DNA from: Anastatus disparis
Lineage: Eukaryota; Arthropoda; Insecta; Hymenoptera; Eupelmidae
Direction: 5' to 3'
Assembly (NCBI GenBank): GCA_017163975.1
Contig: JAFFSR010000345.1
Coordinates: forward strand, 196,001-260,000
Length of the DNA: 64,000 nucleotides
The translations under genes were made by a program, and so were the position numbers. Position 1 is the first letter of the stretch, and every line of letters starts with the position of its first letter. Shown one piece after another: positions 46,687 to 55,447 of the stretch. Below the pieces are notes generated by a model. The model saw only the letters and a program-made list of their open reading frames with translations. It was not told where the DNA came from and searched no databases.

Positions 46687-47225
46687 TTTGTACACATCAT
46701 CCAGAACCTTCAGAAAAATGCTGCACTAATTGTAATGTCCCAACTTGTAGATTTTACCCTGAATACAAATGTACTCTACAGGGTTTAGCTTTACACAGAG
46801 CTTTACACAATTTGGTAAACTTAAAAAAAAATAACGATCAAAATAATTTTGACAAATTGTTCCATGATTTAAAATTTTATTCTCAAAGATTTTTCATTTC
46901 ATTAACTGTACAAATTTGGCATTTAATGACTAGTAAATCATGCACAATTTGTGAAAATATATGGTGCGATGCTGAGGATTGCCCCAGGAACATTGAAATA
47001 ATAGAATTTCAAGAAGTTATGACATTTCGGAATATCAGCCTTGGAGATTTGTTGATACAAATTGAATCGAAAAATGTACAATATTTACACTTTACAATAT
47101 CTAATATGCGCGAACATCATCGTCACTCCGAAAATCCAAATTGTCCACTTCATATCGACGACACTCCGTACATGTATATAAGTGGTCGTATGACCAATAC
47201 TTCATCAACAATTTTACATTTTTAA
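46687..47225 (+). CDS. Cys-rich Polinton protein, 3' exon
   Basis: An open frame from a strong acceptor (polypyrimidine + CAG at 46,684-46,686) to the stop at 47,223-47,225, about 179 codons and no ATG near its 5' end, so it is almost certainly a 3' exon. The acceptor phase (1) matches the two donors at 41,220 and 42,015, so it may be an alternative last exon sharing the polymerase N-terminus (inference). It is rich in paired Cys/His: CTHHPEPSEKCCTNC, FYPEYKC, CTICENIWCDAEDC, HHRHSENPNCPLH, suggesting one or two zinc-binding folds. No enzyme motif. AATAAA sites follow at about 47,265 and 47,295. The function is unknown. Confidence 0.6.
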
Positions 47226-47393
47226 ATAAGATTTATACTAAATAAGATTTGATTTGATTTTCAAAATAAATAAATAATTATGAAGTTATATACATAATAA
47301 ACCTTTATTTATTCTACCTTCCTTTTTTTCTTCTCCAGTTTTGAAACATTTCAAAGAAAGAATGTAATATTTAAATTATATACACGCACACGT

Positions 47394-47440
<47 letters not shown>

Positions 47441-47723
47441 TATGTATATATAATATAAAACAAAATATGGTGAAAAATATAAATAAAACTCAAAAAATAG
47501 CTCATAAAATTTGTAAGCTAGTATGTATCATACAGCTGAAATGTGCATCAGCTTATAAAAGGTAAAAATCTAGATTTTCGCTTTCATTATTCTAGAATCT
47601 TCCGGTGTGTACGTACGAGTATTAGCTGATTTTTTCGTACGTACCGCGAGCGCGGGCCGGGACCCCACCGCAAAATTGATTTATTAATTTTAAAAAAGAA
47701 ATAATAATAATAAAAAATAAAAA
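47226..47723. promoter_or_regulatory. Control region ahead of the virion gene block
   Basis: A (CA)n tract at 47,391-47,438 precedes a consensus TATA box (TATAAAAGG, 47,554-47,562). About 50 bp on is a perfect 10-bp inverted repeat, GTACGTACGA (47,609-47,618) and TCGTACGTAC (47,635-47,644), then an unusual G/C-rich tract (47,643-47,672) in otherwise AT-rich DNA. The ATPase ATG is at 47,724. With a start site expected about 30 bp after the TATA box, the inverted repeat would lie in the 5' leader, as an RNA hairpin or a protein-binding site. Confidence 0.55.
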
Positions 47724-48311
47724 ATGACACTAGCATGGCAACACCCATGGACCTCTATGATTTGTGGTCCAACAGGTTGTGGTAAGACGCACTTTGTAAA
47801 AAGATTTTTCCGATTTATTGACAGTATGTCCGATACAACTTTTGCTCGAAAAATGCTATATTATTCCGAATGGCAAGATGGATATTTGGAATACGGTAAA
47901 GATGTTGAATTTCATGAAGGTTTACCTCAAAATGAAGATTTTGCGTCTGACTCTCGACCAAAATTAGTAGTCATCGACGATCTGATGAGAGAATCTTCTA
48001 ATAATGTAGTTGCTGATTTATTTACAAAAGGTAGTCACCATAAAAATATAAGCGTAATTTTTATTACACAAAATTTGTTTCATCAAGGACCTAAGCAGCG
48101 GGATATTTCATTAAATTCACACTATATTGTAATTTTTAAAAATCCTAGAGACCGTGCACAAATACAACATTTAGCGCGTCAAGTTTATCCAGAAAATTCA
48201 AAGTTTTTACAAGAAGCTTATTACGACGCTACAAGTGTAGCACATGGTTATTTGTTGTTAGATTTAAAACAAAGCACAGCAGAAACCTGCAGAGTACGAA
48301 CTAACATATAA
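47724..48311 (+). CDS. Polinton packaging ATPase (FtsK/HerA, A32-like)
   Basis: 195 residues. Walker A GPTGCGKT at residues 15-22, Walker B KLVVIDD with acidic residues 85-86, and a sensor-type VIFITQN at 111-117. This is the DNA-packaging ATPase shared by Polintons and nucleocytoplasmic viruses; it would pump element DNA into the capsid. The frame ends at TNI-stop shortly after the conserved CRVRTNI segment; relatives usually continue a little further, and the next small gene lacks a start codon, so a small deletion near 48,300 has probably trimmed both. The catalytic part is complete. Confidence 0.9.
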   Translation: MTLAWQHPWTSMICGPTGCGKTHFVKRFFRFIDSMSDTTFARKMLYYSEWQDGYLEYGKDVEFHEGLPQNEDFASDSRPKLVVIDDLMRESSNNVVADLFTKGSHHKNISVIFITQNLFHQGPKQRDISLNSHYIVIFKNPRDRAQIQHLARQVYPENSKFLQEAYYDATSVAHGYLLLDLKQSTAETCRVRTNI

Positions 48312-48522
48312 TACTTTAAAAGGTACCGTACATTTAACACCTTCTCAAAAACAAAAGTTAGTTAAACATAAAAAAATTCTGAGAAATTTAAGCAATCGGG
48401 ACTCTAAATCGTGGAAAAGCAAGAAACGTCTAATCGTGCAGAAAGGTGATGGTTTCTTAACAGCTTTACTTGCACCTGTATTAGGAACTATAATATCCGC
48501 TCTTATCCCCACTCGTTCTTAA
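48268..48522 (+). pseudogene. Small basic Polinton protein, start codon missing
   Basis: An open frame without ATG, overlapping the ATPase end. Reads LTPSQKQKLVKHKKILRNL, a basic stretch (KSWKSKKRLIVQKG) and a hydrophobic C-terminus (FLTALLAPVLGTIISALIP). Small proteins with a basic half and a Gly/Ala/Leu hydrophobic tail occur at this position in Polintons; a core or minor capsid role similar to the adenovirus mu/pX peptides is a guess. The 5' end appears deleted together with the ATPase C-terminus. Confidence 0.6.
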
Positions 48523-48529
48523 TTTAAAA

Positions 48530-49429
48530 ATGCAGCATGCCCGTAAAATGGTTTTAGTGCCTCAACACAGTATACAAAAACTTCTTCATACAAACGTTCC
48601 CGAGGTCTCGTTGCAAAATGTCGAATCTGATAAAAAAAATACTGTTCAAACACCAGGCAGTCATCTTACAAGATTAGACATAGAAATGAGTGATATATTA
48701 AACTCACAAGAAACTGATGAGCGTACAAAATGGTCAAAGTATCAACAAGTTTTACATCGATATTTATATTTTTTAGACGACTTGAAAAAAAGTTTAAATA
48801 ATGTTAATAAAAATGAACAAGAGTTAGAAAATGGAATAGATTTTGAAATAATAATATCATCTGTACCTGTAACATATAGACGTAAGGCTGAATTGATGGT
48901 TCAATTTTTAAAAAGTCCTAATATTTCTTCAAGAATTACATGGAATGACCGCGGTTTAGTTTCGATAGATGGTGCTGTTCTCGAAGGTTCTAATATAGTA
49001 GATTTAATAAACGATGCTGTACGTAGTAGAAAAGGTGTAAAGGCTACAGGTCGTGAGCATTTTGCGTGGTTTTTACGAGATGTAGGTATACCATTGGAAT
49101 GTATTGGTAATTTAGCTTTTTACAAAGAAGGACAAAAATTTGAACATGCAGTAAATCATAGTAATAGGTCTTTAACAACACCACATACAAGTTTTAATGA
49201 TTCATTATTACATGCACCAAAAAGACATACTTCTACACCTATGCCTAAAAATAAAAATAAAAATTTGTCAATAGAAAATGATACATATGACGACGATGTT
49301 ACAGTAATTAATAAAGAAATGATCAGTGGGGACGATGATTCGTGGACTACTCTGAGCAGAAAGAAACGTGTTAAAAAAAATACCGTAGCAGAGCAAAAGG
49401 GCAGTGGCTGGTTGACTTTTTCGTTTTAA
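48530..49429 (+). CDS. Conserved Polinton protein of unknown function
   Basis: 299 residues. The core (about 105-205) has the family's recognisable pattern: a segment of short helices, then ITWNDRGLVSIDGAVLEGSNIVDLINDAVRSRK (residue 133 onward, written here in parts: ITWNDRGLVSIDG; GSNIVDLINDAVRSRK), then GREHFAWFLRDVGIPLECIGN. It recurs in Polintons next to the ATPase and integrase. The N-terminus is charged and the C-terminus (220-299) low complexity and basic. The frame is intact. Position inside the virion block suggests a virion-associated or DNA-bound protein (inference). Confidence 0.75.
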   Translation: MQHARKMVLVPQHSIQKLLHTNVPEVSLQNVESDKKNTVQTPGSHLTRLDIEMSDILNSQETDERTKWSKYQQVLHRYLYFLDDLKKSLNNVNKNEQELENGIDFEIIISSVPVTYRRKAELMVQFLKSPNISSRITWNDRGLVSIDGAVLEGSNIVDLINDAVRSRKGVKATGREHFAWFLRDVGIPLECIGNLAFYKEGQKFEHAVNHSNRSLTTPHTSFNDSLLHAPKRHTSTPMPKNKNKNLSIENDTYDDDVTVINKEMISGDDDSWTTLSRKKRVKKNTVAEQKGSGWLTFSF

Positions 49430-49454
49430 ATAAATGAATAAATAAATAAAAATC

Positions 49455-50540
49455 ATGGATCTTAATAAGCAATTACTTAACAAAATTTATTATGATGTTA
49501 ATGAACCCGCTGGTTATGCTGGAGAACGCCGCCTTGTAAATAAGACTAAAAATACAGTTGGTAAAAAAAATATACACAAGTGGTTGCAAGCACAAGATGC
49601 TTATACTTTACACAAACCTGTTCATAGAAAATTTCCTCGTCTTCATTACAATGTTGCTGAAATGGATTCTGTATGGGAAGGTGATTTAATTGACTTAGAA
49701 TCATTAAAATCTTATAATGATGGATTTTCATACTTACTAGTTGTCATCGATGTTCTCAGCAAATACGTATGGGTAGTACCCTTGAAGGATAAATCATGTT
49801 CACAAGTTACTGACGCTTTTAAAAAAATTATTTTAAATAAAAATGAACGAATTCCTAAAATATTTCAAACTGACAAGGGAAAAGAATTCGTCGGTCAAAA
49901 AATGCAAAAATTTCTAAAAATAAATAATATTATACATCGTGTTGCACGTAATCCCGATGTAAAAGCAGCTATTGTCGAAAGATTTAACCGTACCTTAAAG
50001 GAAAAAATGTGGCGATATTTCACACATCAAAATTCTAAACGTTACATAGATATTTTACCTCAACTTGTAAATAGTTACAATAACTCATATCATTCAACAA
50101 TAAAGATGGCGCCTGCAGCAGTTACAATATTTAATGCAGATATTGCAAAGAAAAATATGGATTCAAGATATAAAACAGTTGATAGAGAAGCTAAATACTC
50201 AGAAGGTGACTTTGTTCGAATTAGTCGAACCAAAGGTACCTTCGAGAAAGGTTATTTAGCAAATTGGTCGGAAGAAATTTTTAAAATAACTAGAGTCTTA
50301 AAACATAGAAAACCACCTGTGCATGAAATAGAAGATCTCGATGGTGAATCTATAGATGGTATTTTTTACGAAGAAGAACTTAACGTTATTCTAAAAGATA
50401 TCAGAAATTCCGAATATAAAATTGATAAAATAATAAAAACAAGTGGTTCAGGTCGTAGAAAAAAATATTTTGTAAGTTGGGTCGGATATCCTAGTAAATT
50501 TGATTCTTGGGTGTCAGCTAAAGATATAAAAAATATATAA
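49455..50540 (+). CDS. Polinton integrase with chromodomain
   Basis: 361 residues, intact. An N-terminal segment (NEPAGYAGERRL, HKWLQAQDAYTLHKPVHRKF) precedes the retrovirus-type catalytic core: Asp77 (WEGDLIDL), Asp140 (FQTDKGKEF) and Glu175 (AAIVERFNRTL); Asp140 and Glu175 are 35 apart, the D,D35E spacing. A C-terminal chromodomain spans about residues 318-361 (YKIDKIIKTSG, KYFVSWVGY, SWVSAKDI). It inserts element DNA with a 6-bp duplication, as seen at the element's ends. The chromodomain may steer integration to marked chromatin. It starts 25 bp after the previous gene and ends 2 bp before the penton gene. Confidence 0.95.
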   Translation: MDLNKQLLNKIYYDVNEPAGYAGERRLVNKTKNTVGKKNIHKWLQAQDAYTLHKPVHRKFPRLHYNVAEMDSVWEGDLIDLESLKSYNDGFSYLLVVIDVLSKYVWVVPLKDKSCSQVTDAFKKIILNKNERIPKIFQTDKGKEFVGQKMQKFLKINNIIHRVARNPDVKAAIVERFNRTLKEKMWRYFTHQNSKRYIDILPQLVNSYNNSYHSTIKMAPAAVTIFNADIAKKNMDSRYKTVDREAKYSEGDFVRISRTKGTFEKGYLANWSEEIFKITRVLKHRKPPVHEIEDLDGESIDGIFYEEELNVILKDIRNSEYKIDKIIKTSGSGRRKKYFVSWVGYPSKFDSWVSAKDIKNI

Positions 50541-50542
50541 AC

Positions 50543-51361
50543 ATGAAAACACAATTTTATATGATACTACCTAGTAATAGTAGTATGAGTGTTTTTCCTA
50601 ACAACACTACATCTTGTTATACTACAAAATTATCTCAAGAAATTAATTTACGAGGGTCTTGGGAAGTTGGTGTCACAGAAATTCATTTTCCACGCTCATT
50701 CTTACATTTAAGAGAAAAAGAAAGAGAAATTGAAGTTTCATCTATTTCACCGCCTCTCTTAAAGGATAACTCAGTAAACCAACTTGTCGATATAGAATAT
50801 AAAAGAGTTACAATTCCTTATGGTGTATATTCCGGTATATCGGAATTTTTAGAAAAAATAAATAATGCATTAAGCGAAACACATATATCATTTAAATTGT
50901 CAGTAGAACATAACAACACCTACGTATACGTTGAAAAGACATGTGATTCAGAAAAATGTATGAATGAGCACTCTATAAAAATGAACCGTGCAGTTTGGGA
51001 TATTTTAGGCTTTGCTGAAATAAAAGGATATTTAAACATTGATTTACAAAATTCCCTTGCTACTCGACCAGCAAATATTTTTAACGCATTACCTAGACAA
51101 TTATTTATTTACTCAGATATATGTGAACCTTGTATTGTAGGTGACGTACAAACAACTTTATTACGTATTGTACCTATAAACTACAAGGATTATGTATTTG
51201 CTTCTAATCAATATCAAATTTTTACACCTATAAATTATATACCCCTCATAAGAAATAGTTTCAGAACAATCACTATAGATATAAGAGATCATCTCGGTCG
51301 TATCATACCATTCGAGTGTGGTACGTCGACTGTAACACTACATTTTAGACAAGTTGCATAA
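50543..51361 (+). CDS. Penton-like minor capsid protein
   Basis: 272 residues, intact. The N-terminus (FYMILPSNSSMSVFPNNTTS, then SQEINLRGSWEVGVTEIHFPRS) is the typical start of the Polinton penton homologue, a single jelly-roll protein that forms capsid vertices. Beta-rich throughout, no signal peptide. It follows the integrase by 2 bp and stops 16 bp before the pVI-like gene. Confidence 0.85.
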   Translation: MKTQFYMILPSNSSMSVFPNNTTSCYTTKLSQEINLRGSWEVGVTEIHFPRSFLHLREKEREIEVSSISPPLLKDNSVNQLVDIEYKRVTIPYGVYSGISEFLEKINNALSETHISFKLSVEHNNTYVYVEKTCDSEKCMNEHSIKMNRAVWDILGFAEIKGYLNIDLQNSLATRPANIFNALPRQLFIYSDICEPCIVGDVQTTLLRIVPINYKDYVFASNQYQIFTPINYIPLIRNSFRTITIDIRDHLGRIIPFECGTSTVTLHFRQVA

Positions 51362-51377
51362 CAAAAATAAAATAAAA

Positions 51378-51878
51378 ATGAATCATTATATTGAACATTA
51401 TGATAGTCAAGTTGGTCAAAGGGGTATTCAACATGTTTACGTTGGATCACCATATCAAAAAGGACATGGAGGTATAGGTCGATTTCTTGGAGGACTTTTT
51501 CGTAAAGCACTTCCTTTTTTAAAACGTGGTGCTCGAGCTGTCGGAAAAGAAGCTCTTAAAGCTGGAATTAATATTATCGATGATGTCAGTAGTCATAATA
51601 TTCCTTTTAGAGAATCACTACGCACTAGAGCACGTGAATCAGGTAAAAATTTAAAAAGAAAGGCAGAAGAGAAAATAGAAAGTCTAATAATGGAAGGCTC
51701 TGGTTATAAAAAACGCGTAAGAAGACGTAAGGATCAGTCGCGAACCAAACGTCGCGTGAAACGTATCTCATCGTTGACATCATCTTTAAACAGAAAAAGA
51801 AAAACAAGAAAAATAATAAAAACAAACGTATTAAAAAAAGAAAAATTAACAAGAAAAATAAAAACGTTCAGTAAGTGA
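51378..51878 (+). CDS. pVI-like minor capsid protein
   Basis: About 166 residues from the ATG at 51,378 (A-rich context; the upstream in-frame ATG at 51,354 overlaps the penton gene and is less likely). The N-terminal part has a Gly-rich amphipathic segment (GHGGIGRFLGGLFRKALPFL) followed by a helix (RGARAVGKEALKAGINIIDD); the C-terminal half is extremely basic (RRRKDQSRTKRRVKR). This layout matches the Polinton/adenovirus pVI family, internal capsid proteins processed by the viral protease and bearing an amphipathic helix. The frame is intact. Confidence 0.8.
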   Translation: MNHYIEHYDSQVGQRGIQHVYVGSPYQKGHGGIGRFLGGLFRKALPFLKRGARAVGKEALKAGINIIDDVSSHNIPFRESLRTRARESGKNLKRKAEEKIESLIMEGSGYKKRVRRRKDQSRTKRRVKRISSLTSSLNRKRKTRKIIKTNVLKKEKLTRKIKTFSK

Positions 51879-51904
51879 TATTTTTGGACCTGTATAATTT
51901 CAAA

Positions 51905-53235
51905 ATGGCATTTTTACACATTCGTGGGAATGTACTAAATCAGAATTAGATTTATTTACTCTCCCACCCACTCAAACAGCTATAGAATCAACACAATGGG
52001 TAGAATACAAACCTGTGACCACCATTTCTGAAGATTCATATTTAGAATTTGTTGTACCAGGAAATTCGGATGATTACATTGATTTAGCTCATACTATGCT
52101 TAGTCTTAGTGTACGTCTCGAAAAAGGAAAAAATCTTATAGGTGAAGATACATTAGTTACACCTGTAAACAACTTTTTACATAGTATGTTCAATCAAGTC
52201 GATATATTCTTTAACCAAAAGACTGTATCACCACCTAGCAATGCTTACGCTTATCGAGCATATATAGAGGCGTTGCTTAATTATTCCCAAGAAGCTAAAA
52301 AATCACATTTGACTACTGCATTAAGGTATAACGATACCCCTGGTGAAATGGATGCCGTATTATTAAAAAGAAAAGATAATAATGATCTACTTTCGAAAAA
52401 TATTGGTGCTGATAAACGTAATCTTTTTGTCAAAGGCGGAAAAATTGTAGATCTATTAGGTCACTTACATTGCGATGCTTTTAATCAGGAAAAATTTCTC
52501 CTTAATGGTGTAGGAATGAGAGTACGTCTCATCCGCTCAAAAGACGCTTTTTGCTTGATAGATCATGAGGCTCAAAATGTGAAAGTACGCATAATAGATG
52601 CATCATTACGTGTACGCAGAGCTAAAATTAATCCAGGAATTTTACTTGCACATTCAAAAGCCTTATCTAAAGGAACAGCTAAATATCCATTAACACGTGT
52701 AGAGGTTAAGTCATTTACTTTACATACAGGAGTCACGGGAGAAACTTTAGATAATATTATTCTTGGACAATTACCTAAACGCATAATAATTGGTTTAGTT
52801 TCAAATAGTGCATTTAATGGAAGTAGAAAAGAAAATCCATTTAACTTTCAACATTTTAATCTTAATTATCTTGCTTTAAATGTCGACGGAATACAAATTC
52901 CTAGTAAACCCATTCAACCTAATTATCCCGACACGTTCATTGATGGATATCATACTTTATTTAGCGGTACAGGTATTCACTTTATGAATGAAGGAAACTA
53001 TATTTCAAGAGATACTTACCCTAATGGTTATTGTCTATATGCTTTCGACTTAACACCAGATCTTTCAGCAAATTGTAACACGCATTGGAATTTAGTTAAG
53101 ACAGGTGCAGTCCGTTTAGAATTACGTTTTGATCAAGTTTTAGAGAATTCCGTAAATTGCATAGTTTACGCCGAATATGATAACATACTTGAAATAGACG
53201 CGTCACGACAAGTCATTATTGATTTTAATGGTTAG
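51905..53235 (+). pseudogene. Major capsid protein (hexon-like, double jelly-roll)
   Basis: The body is open from about 51,919 to 53,235 (about 438 codons) and shows the family's N-terminal SWECTKSELDLFTLPPTQTAIEST, QWVEYKPVT, then QVDIFFNQKTVSPPSNAYAYRAYIE and FLLNGVGMRVRLIRSKD, with a C-terminal YAEYDNILEIDASRQV. The only ATG at the right place (51,905) is in another frame; a single-base change between about 51,908 and 51,918 (T5 run) separates them. Only the first four or five codons are affected, so the fold is otherwise complete. It builds the icosahedral shell. Translation from an alternative start is possible. Confidence 0.85.
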
Positions 53236-53451
53236 ATAATAACAATAATACTTTCACAATATTTTTTAAAACTTTCTCTATGAGTCATAGAAGAATTTTA
53301 GTATTGATGACGATTTTCTACAAAATTAGGAAAGAGGAAAATATAATAAAAAGTGGGGAAATCTATATAAATTCAACTAGATACATATGATAAACTCTCA
53401 AACGTTATTGAAGTTTCAAACTAAACAGATATATACATAAAAAGAAAAACT
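53236..53451 (+). promoter_or_regulatory. Spacer with TATA-type promoter
   Basis: Contains TATATAA at 53,364-53,370, about 85 bp before the next ATG. This is the largest gap in the right half of the element and probably marks a separate transcript for the last two genes. Confidence 0.45.
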
Positions 53452-54066
53452 ATGGACTACATTATTGACGTTCAAGGTTTTCGCGATATTCAGAATAAAT
53501 TAATTATAAAGGAAATAGCTGTAATATCTCTAGGTAAAGATTACGTTTCGCATTGGATAACATCTCCTCCTTACTCATTTACTGATTTACCTATCAGAAC
53601 TCAAGTTTTCAACAATTGGCTTACCAATAACTACCATGGAATCGAATGGTTTGAAGGAGATGTTCCTCATCGACAACTTTACGCAAATTTACGGGCTATA
53701 ACACGGACTGCAAGACGAATTTTTGTTCGAGGTTCTCAAGAAGCGCAAGTAATTCACAGTATTATATCACGACGTGTTATAAATTTAGAAGACTATAACT
53801 GTCCGTCCGTACATAATTTACAAAACTGCAAAACTTACTGTTGTTTTCATGGTTCTCAAAGTCATGAATTTTTCATTTGTGCTCTAAACTCCGTAGTTAA
53901 ATATAAAAAGTGGCTTATCAGGAATAATAGACTTATTTCTGCATTAATTGACTCTGACAGTGATGATACTTCATACTCTTCTCCTGCGGATTCAACTGAC
54001 AATACAGTGCAGACTCCTCCTCCTCCTCCTCCTAAACCAAAAAGATTTGGAAAAAAAGTGAAGTGA
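53452..54066 (+). CDS. Arthropod Polinton-associated protein (possible nuclease fold)
   Basis: 204 residues. The start YIIDVQGFRDIQNKLIIKEIAVIS, then HWITSPPYSF, NNYHGIEWFEGDVPH, IFVRGSQEAQVI and CPSVHNL…CCFHG, belongs to a family I recognise as frequent in insect Mavericks without an assigned activity. The order of conserved acidic residues and strands is compatible with a degenerate RNase H-like (DEDD exonuclease) fold, but the usual DxE is not intact, so that is speculative. The C-terminal 45 residues are Ser/Asp- and Pro-rich (PPPPPPKPKRFGKK). Intact. Confidence 0.65.
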   Translation: MDYIIDVQGFRDIQNKLIIKEIAVISLGKDYVSHWITSPPYSFTDLPIRTQVFNNWLTNNYHGIEWFEGDVPHRQLYANLRAITRTARRIFVRGSQEAQVIHSIISRRVINLEDYNCPSVHNLQNCKTYCCFHGSQSHEFFICALNSVVKYKKWLIRNNRLISALIDSDSDDTSYSSPADSTDNTVQTPPPPPPKPKRFGKKVK

Positions 54067-54293
54067 AAAAAAGATCACCTACACCAGGACCTGGCAAAGA
54101 ACCTGTATATGATAGCATCGAAGAATCAGGATATTATACTTCGGAATCAAACACACCTGTAATTACAAAGCAACGCAATGAATACTCTTCAGATTCGGGA
54201 TGCGCTTCACTCCTTAAGAATACCATCGTACGGTGTATTTCCAGCCGACCAGATACCCAGGTCATTGACGAGACCGATAGCGTGTGTATTTAA
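54063..54293 (+). other. Ser/Thr/Pro-rich open frame, likely frameshifted tail
   Basis: Open in the frame next to the end of the preceding gene, overlapping its stop (GTGA) and the protease start. Composition (RSPTPGPGKEPVYDSIEESGYYT) continues the preceding gene's low-complexity tail, so it may be a C-terminal extension lost by a frameshift. No ATG at its start. Confidence 0.3.
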
Positions 54294-54726
54294 TACAGAC
54301 ATTCACACACAACCAGGAACTCATTGGGTAGCTGTTTTCATTGACAAGTATGGAAGAGCAGTGTTTTTTGACAGTTACGGTCTACCTCCTTTAATACCAC
54401 AACATAAAAAATGTCTTCAGCAAAATTCTATTCATTATAAATGGAACACTAAACAACTACAAAGTTTAAATTCAAAAGTTTGTGGGCAATTTTGCTTAAT
54501 GTTTTTAGATTACATGAATCGAGGCTACTCACTTAACAAATTTTGTAATTTATTTTCATCAGATTACTTAAGAAATGATAATATTGCTGCACGTTTCTAT
54601 AAACGTATTCGTGGTATTCAACATAAACGTAATTATTATAAAAATAAATTCCTTGTAGGTAATGGTCGCCGAAAATATGTCAAATGTTGCATACAAACAT
54701 GTAAAGCAAAATCATGCTACACTTGA
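54178..54726 (+). CDS. Adenain-type cysteine protease
   Basis: 182 residues, intact. The catalytic set of the adenovirus protease family is visible in order: His49 (GTHWVAVF), Asp65 (FFDSYG), Gln95 and Cys102 (VCGQFCLMFL); the Gln-Cys distance of 7 equals that of adenain. It would mature capsid and core proteins during virion assembly, a plausible substrate being the pVI-like protein. The N-terminus overlaps the preceding open frame in another frame. The basic, Cys-containing C-terminal tail (after about 145) is longer than the catalytic core needs. Confidence 0.9.
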   Translation: MNTLQIRDALHSLRIPSYGVFPADQIPRSLTRPIACVFNTDIHTQPGTHWVAVFIDKYGRAVFFDSYGLPPLIPQHKKCLQQNSIHYKWNTKQLQSLNSKVCGQFCLMFLDYMNRGYSLNKFCNLFSSDYLRNDNIAARFYKRIRGIQHKRNYYKNKFLVGNGRRKYVKCCIQTCKAKSCYT

Positions 54727-55141
54727 AATTATATATTCATTATTATAAAAATTTTTGTACTTTCTAAAAAATTTGTAATTATTTGTATTAGACTAAGTGA
54801 AAAATAATAAACACTGATTTCTATTGCTAAAATATTTTGTTATTTTATATATATAACCATGAACACCAAATCCTTTTCCTAAAAATATTCCATTAAATAT
54901 TTTAAAAAGATTCAAAATTCATATTTCTAAAATCTTTTAATTTAATAAATTATATCAGAAAGAATTTTTCTATTTGTAAATTGAATTCCATTTTTTAAAT
55001 TACTAGCATTATATATTTAATATATATCGTTGTAAAATATACGATTATATTAGTCATAAATTTTTTTTTTCATATACAAAAAAATTTATTTCACCAAAGA
55101 ATCCTAACTTACCGACTTTTACAATAACCGTTACCTTGCTA
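54727..55141. other. Polinton right non-coding region
   Basis: AT-rich, with AATAAA at about 54,806. No ORF. Confidence 0.5.
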
Positions 55142-55293
55142 CTCCAAAAAATTTTTCTTACGGCGTCCCCTCCACTTCGGGTTGTTTCGCTTTTACTCGT
55201 ATACGCTCGAGCTTAGGCGCCAACAATCTTTTCCCTATATTCCCCCTGAATTTCATGGCCGCCATTTTTACCTATAATCCCCCATATACTACT
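55142..55293 (-). repeat. Polinton right terminal inverted repeat (152 bp)
   Basis: Reverse complement of 38,389-38,540, ending ACT at 55,293 and followed by the TSD TCTATA. Confidence 0.92.
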
Positions 55294-55299
55294 TCTATA
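55294..55299. other. Polinton target-site duplication, right (TCTATA)
   Basis: Identical to 38,383-38,388. Confidence 0.9.
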
Positions 55300-55447
55300 T
55301 TTAAAAAATGTATAAATATTTATCTCCAGCCTAACGCTTTTTCATTGTTATTTACAGTTTTCAATATTTTCTTATAATCATTTGTTTATTCACAGTATTA
55401 TTCTACTTTAAAAAAATAATTTTCATACAAGGTGATGAAATATTTAA

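Larger units (their letters stand above)
38389..55293 (+). mobile_element. Complete Polinton/Maverick (16,905 bp)
   Basis: Bounded by 152-bp inverted repeats starting with AG and a perfect 6-bp target duplication. It carries the full family set: protein-primed PolB, retrovirus-like integrase, packaging ATPase, adenain-type protease, major capsid (double jelly-roll type), penton-like and pVI-like capsid proteins, plus family proteins of unknown role. The virion block (47,724-53,235) is collinear and tightly packed, with gaps of 2-30 bp. The identical TSD and nearly identical TIRs suggest a fairly recent insertion, yet polymerase and major capsid carry reading-frame breaks, so this copy is probably not autonomous. 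Confidence 0.95.
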
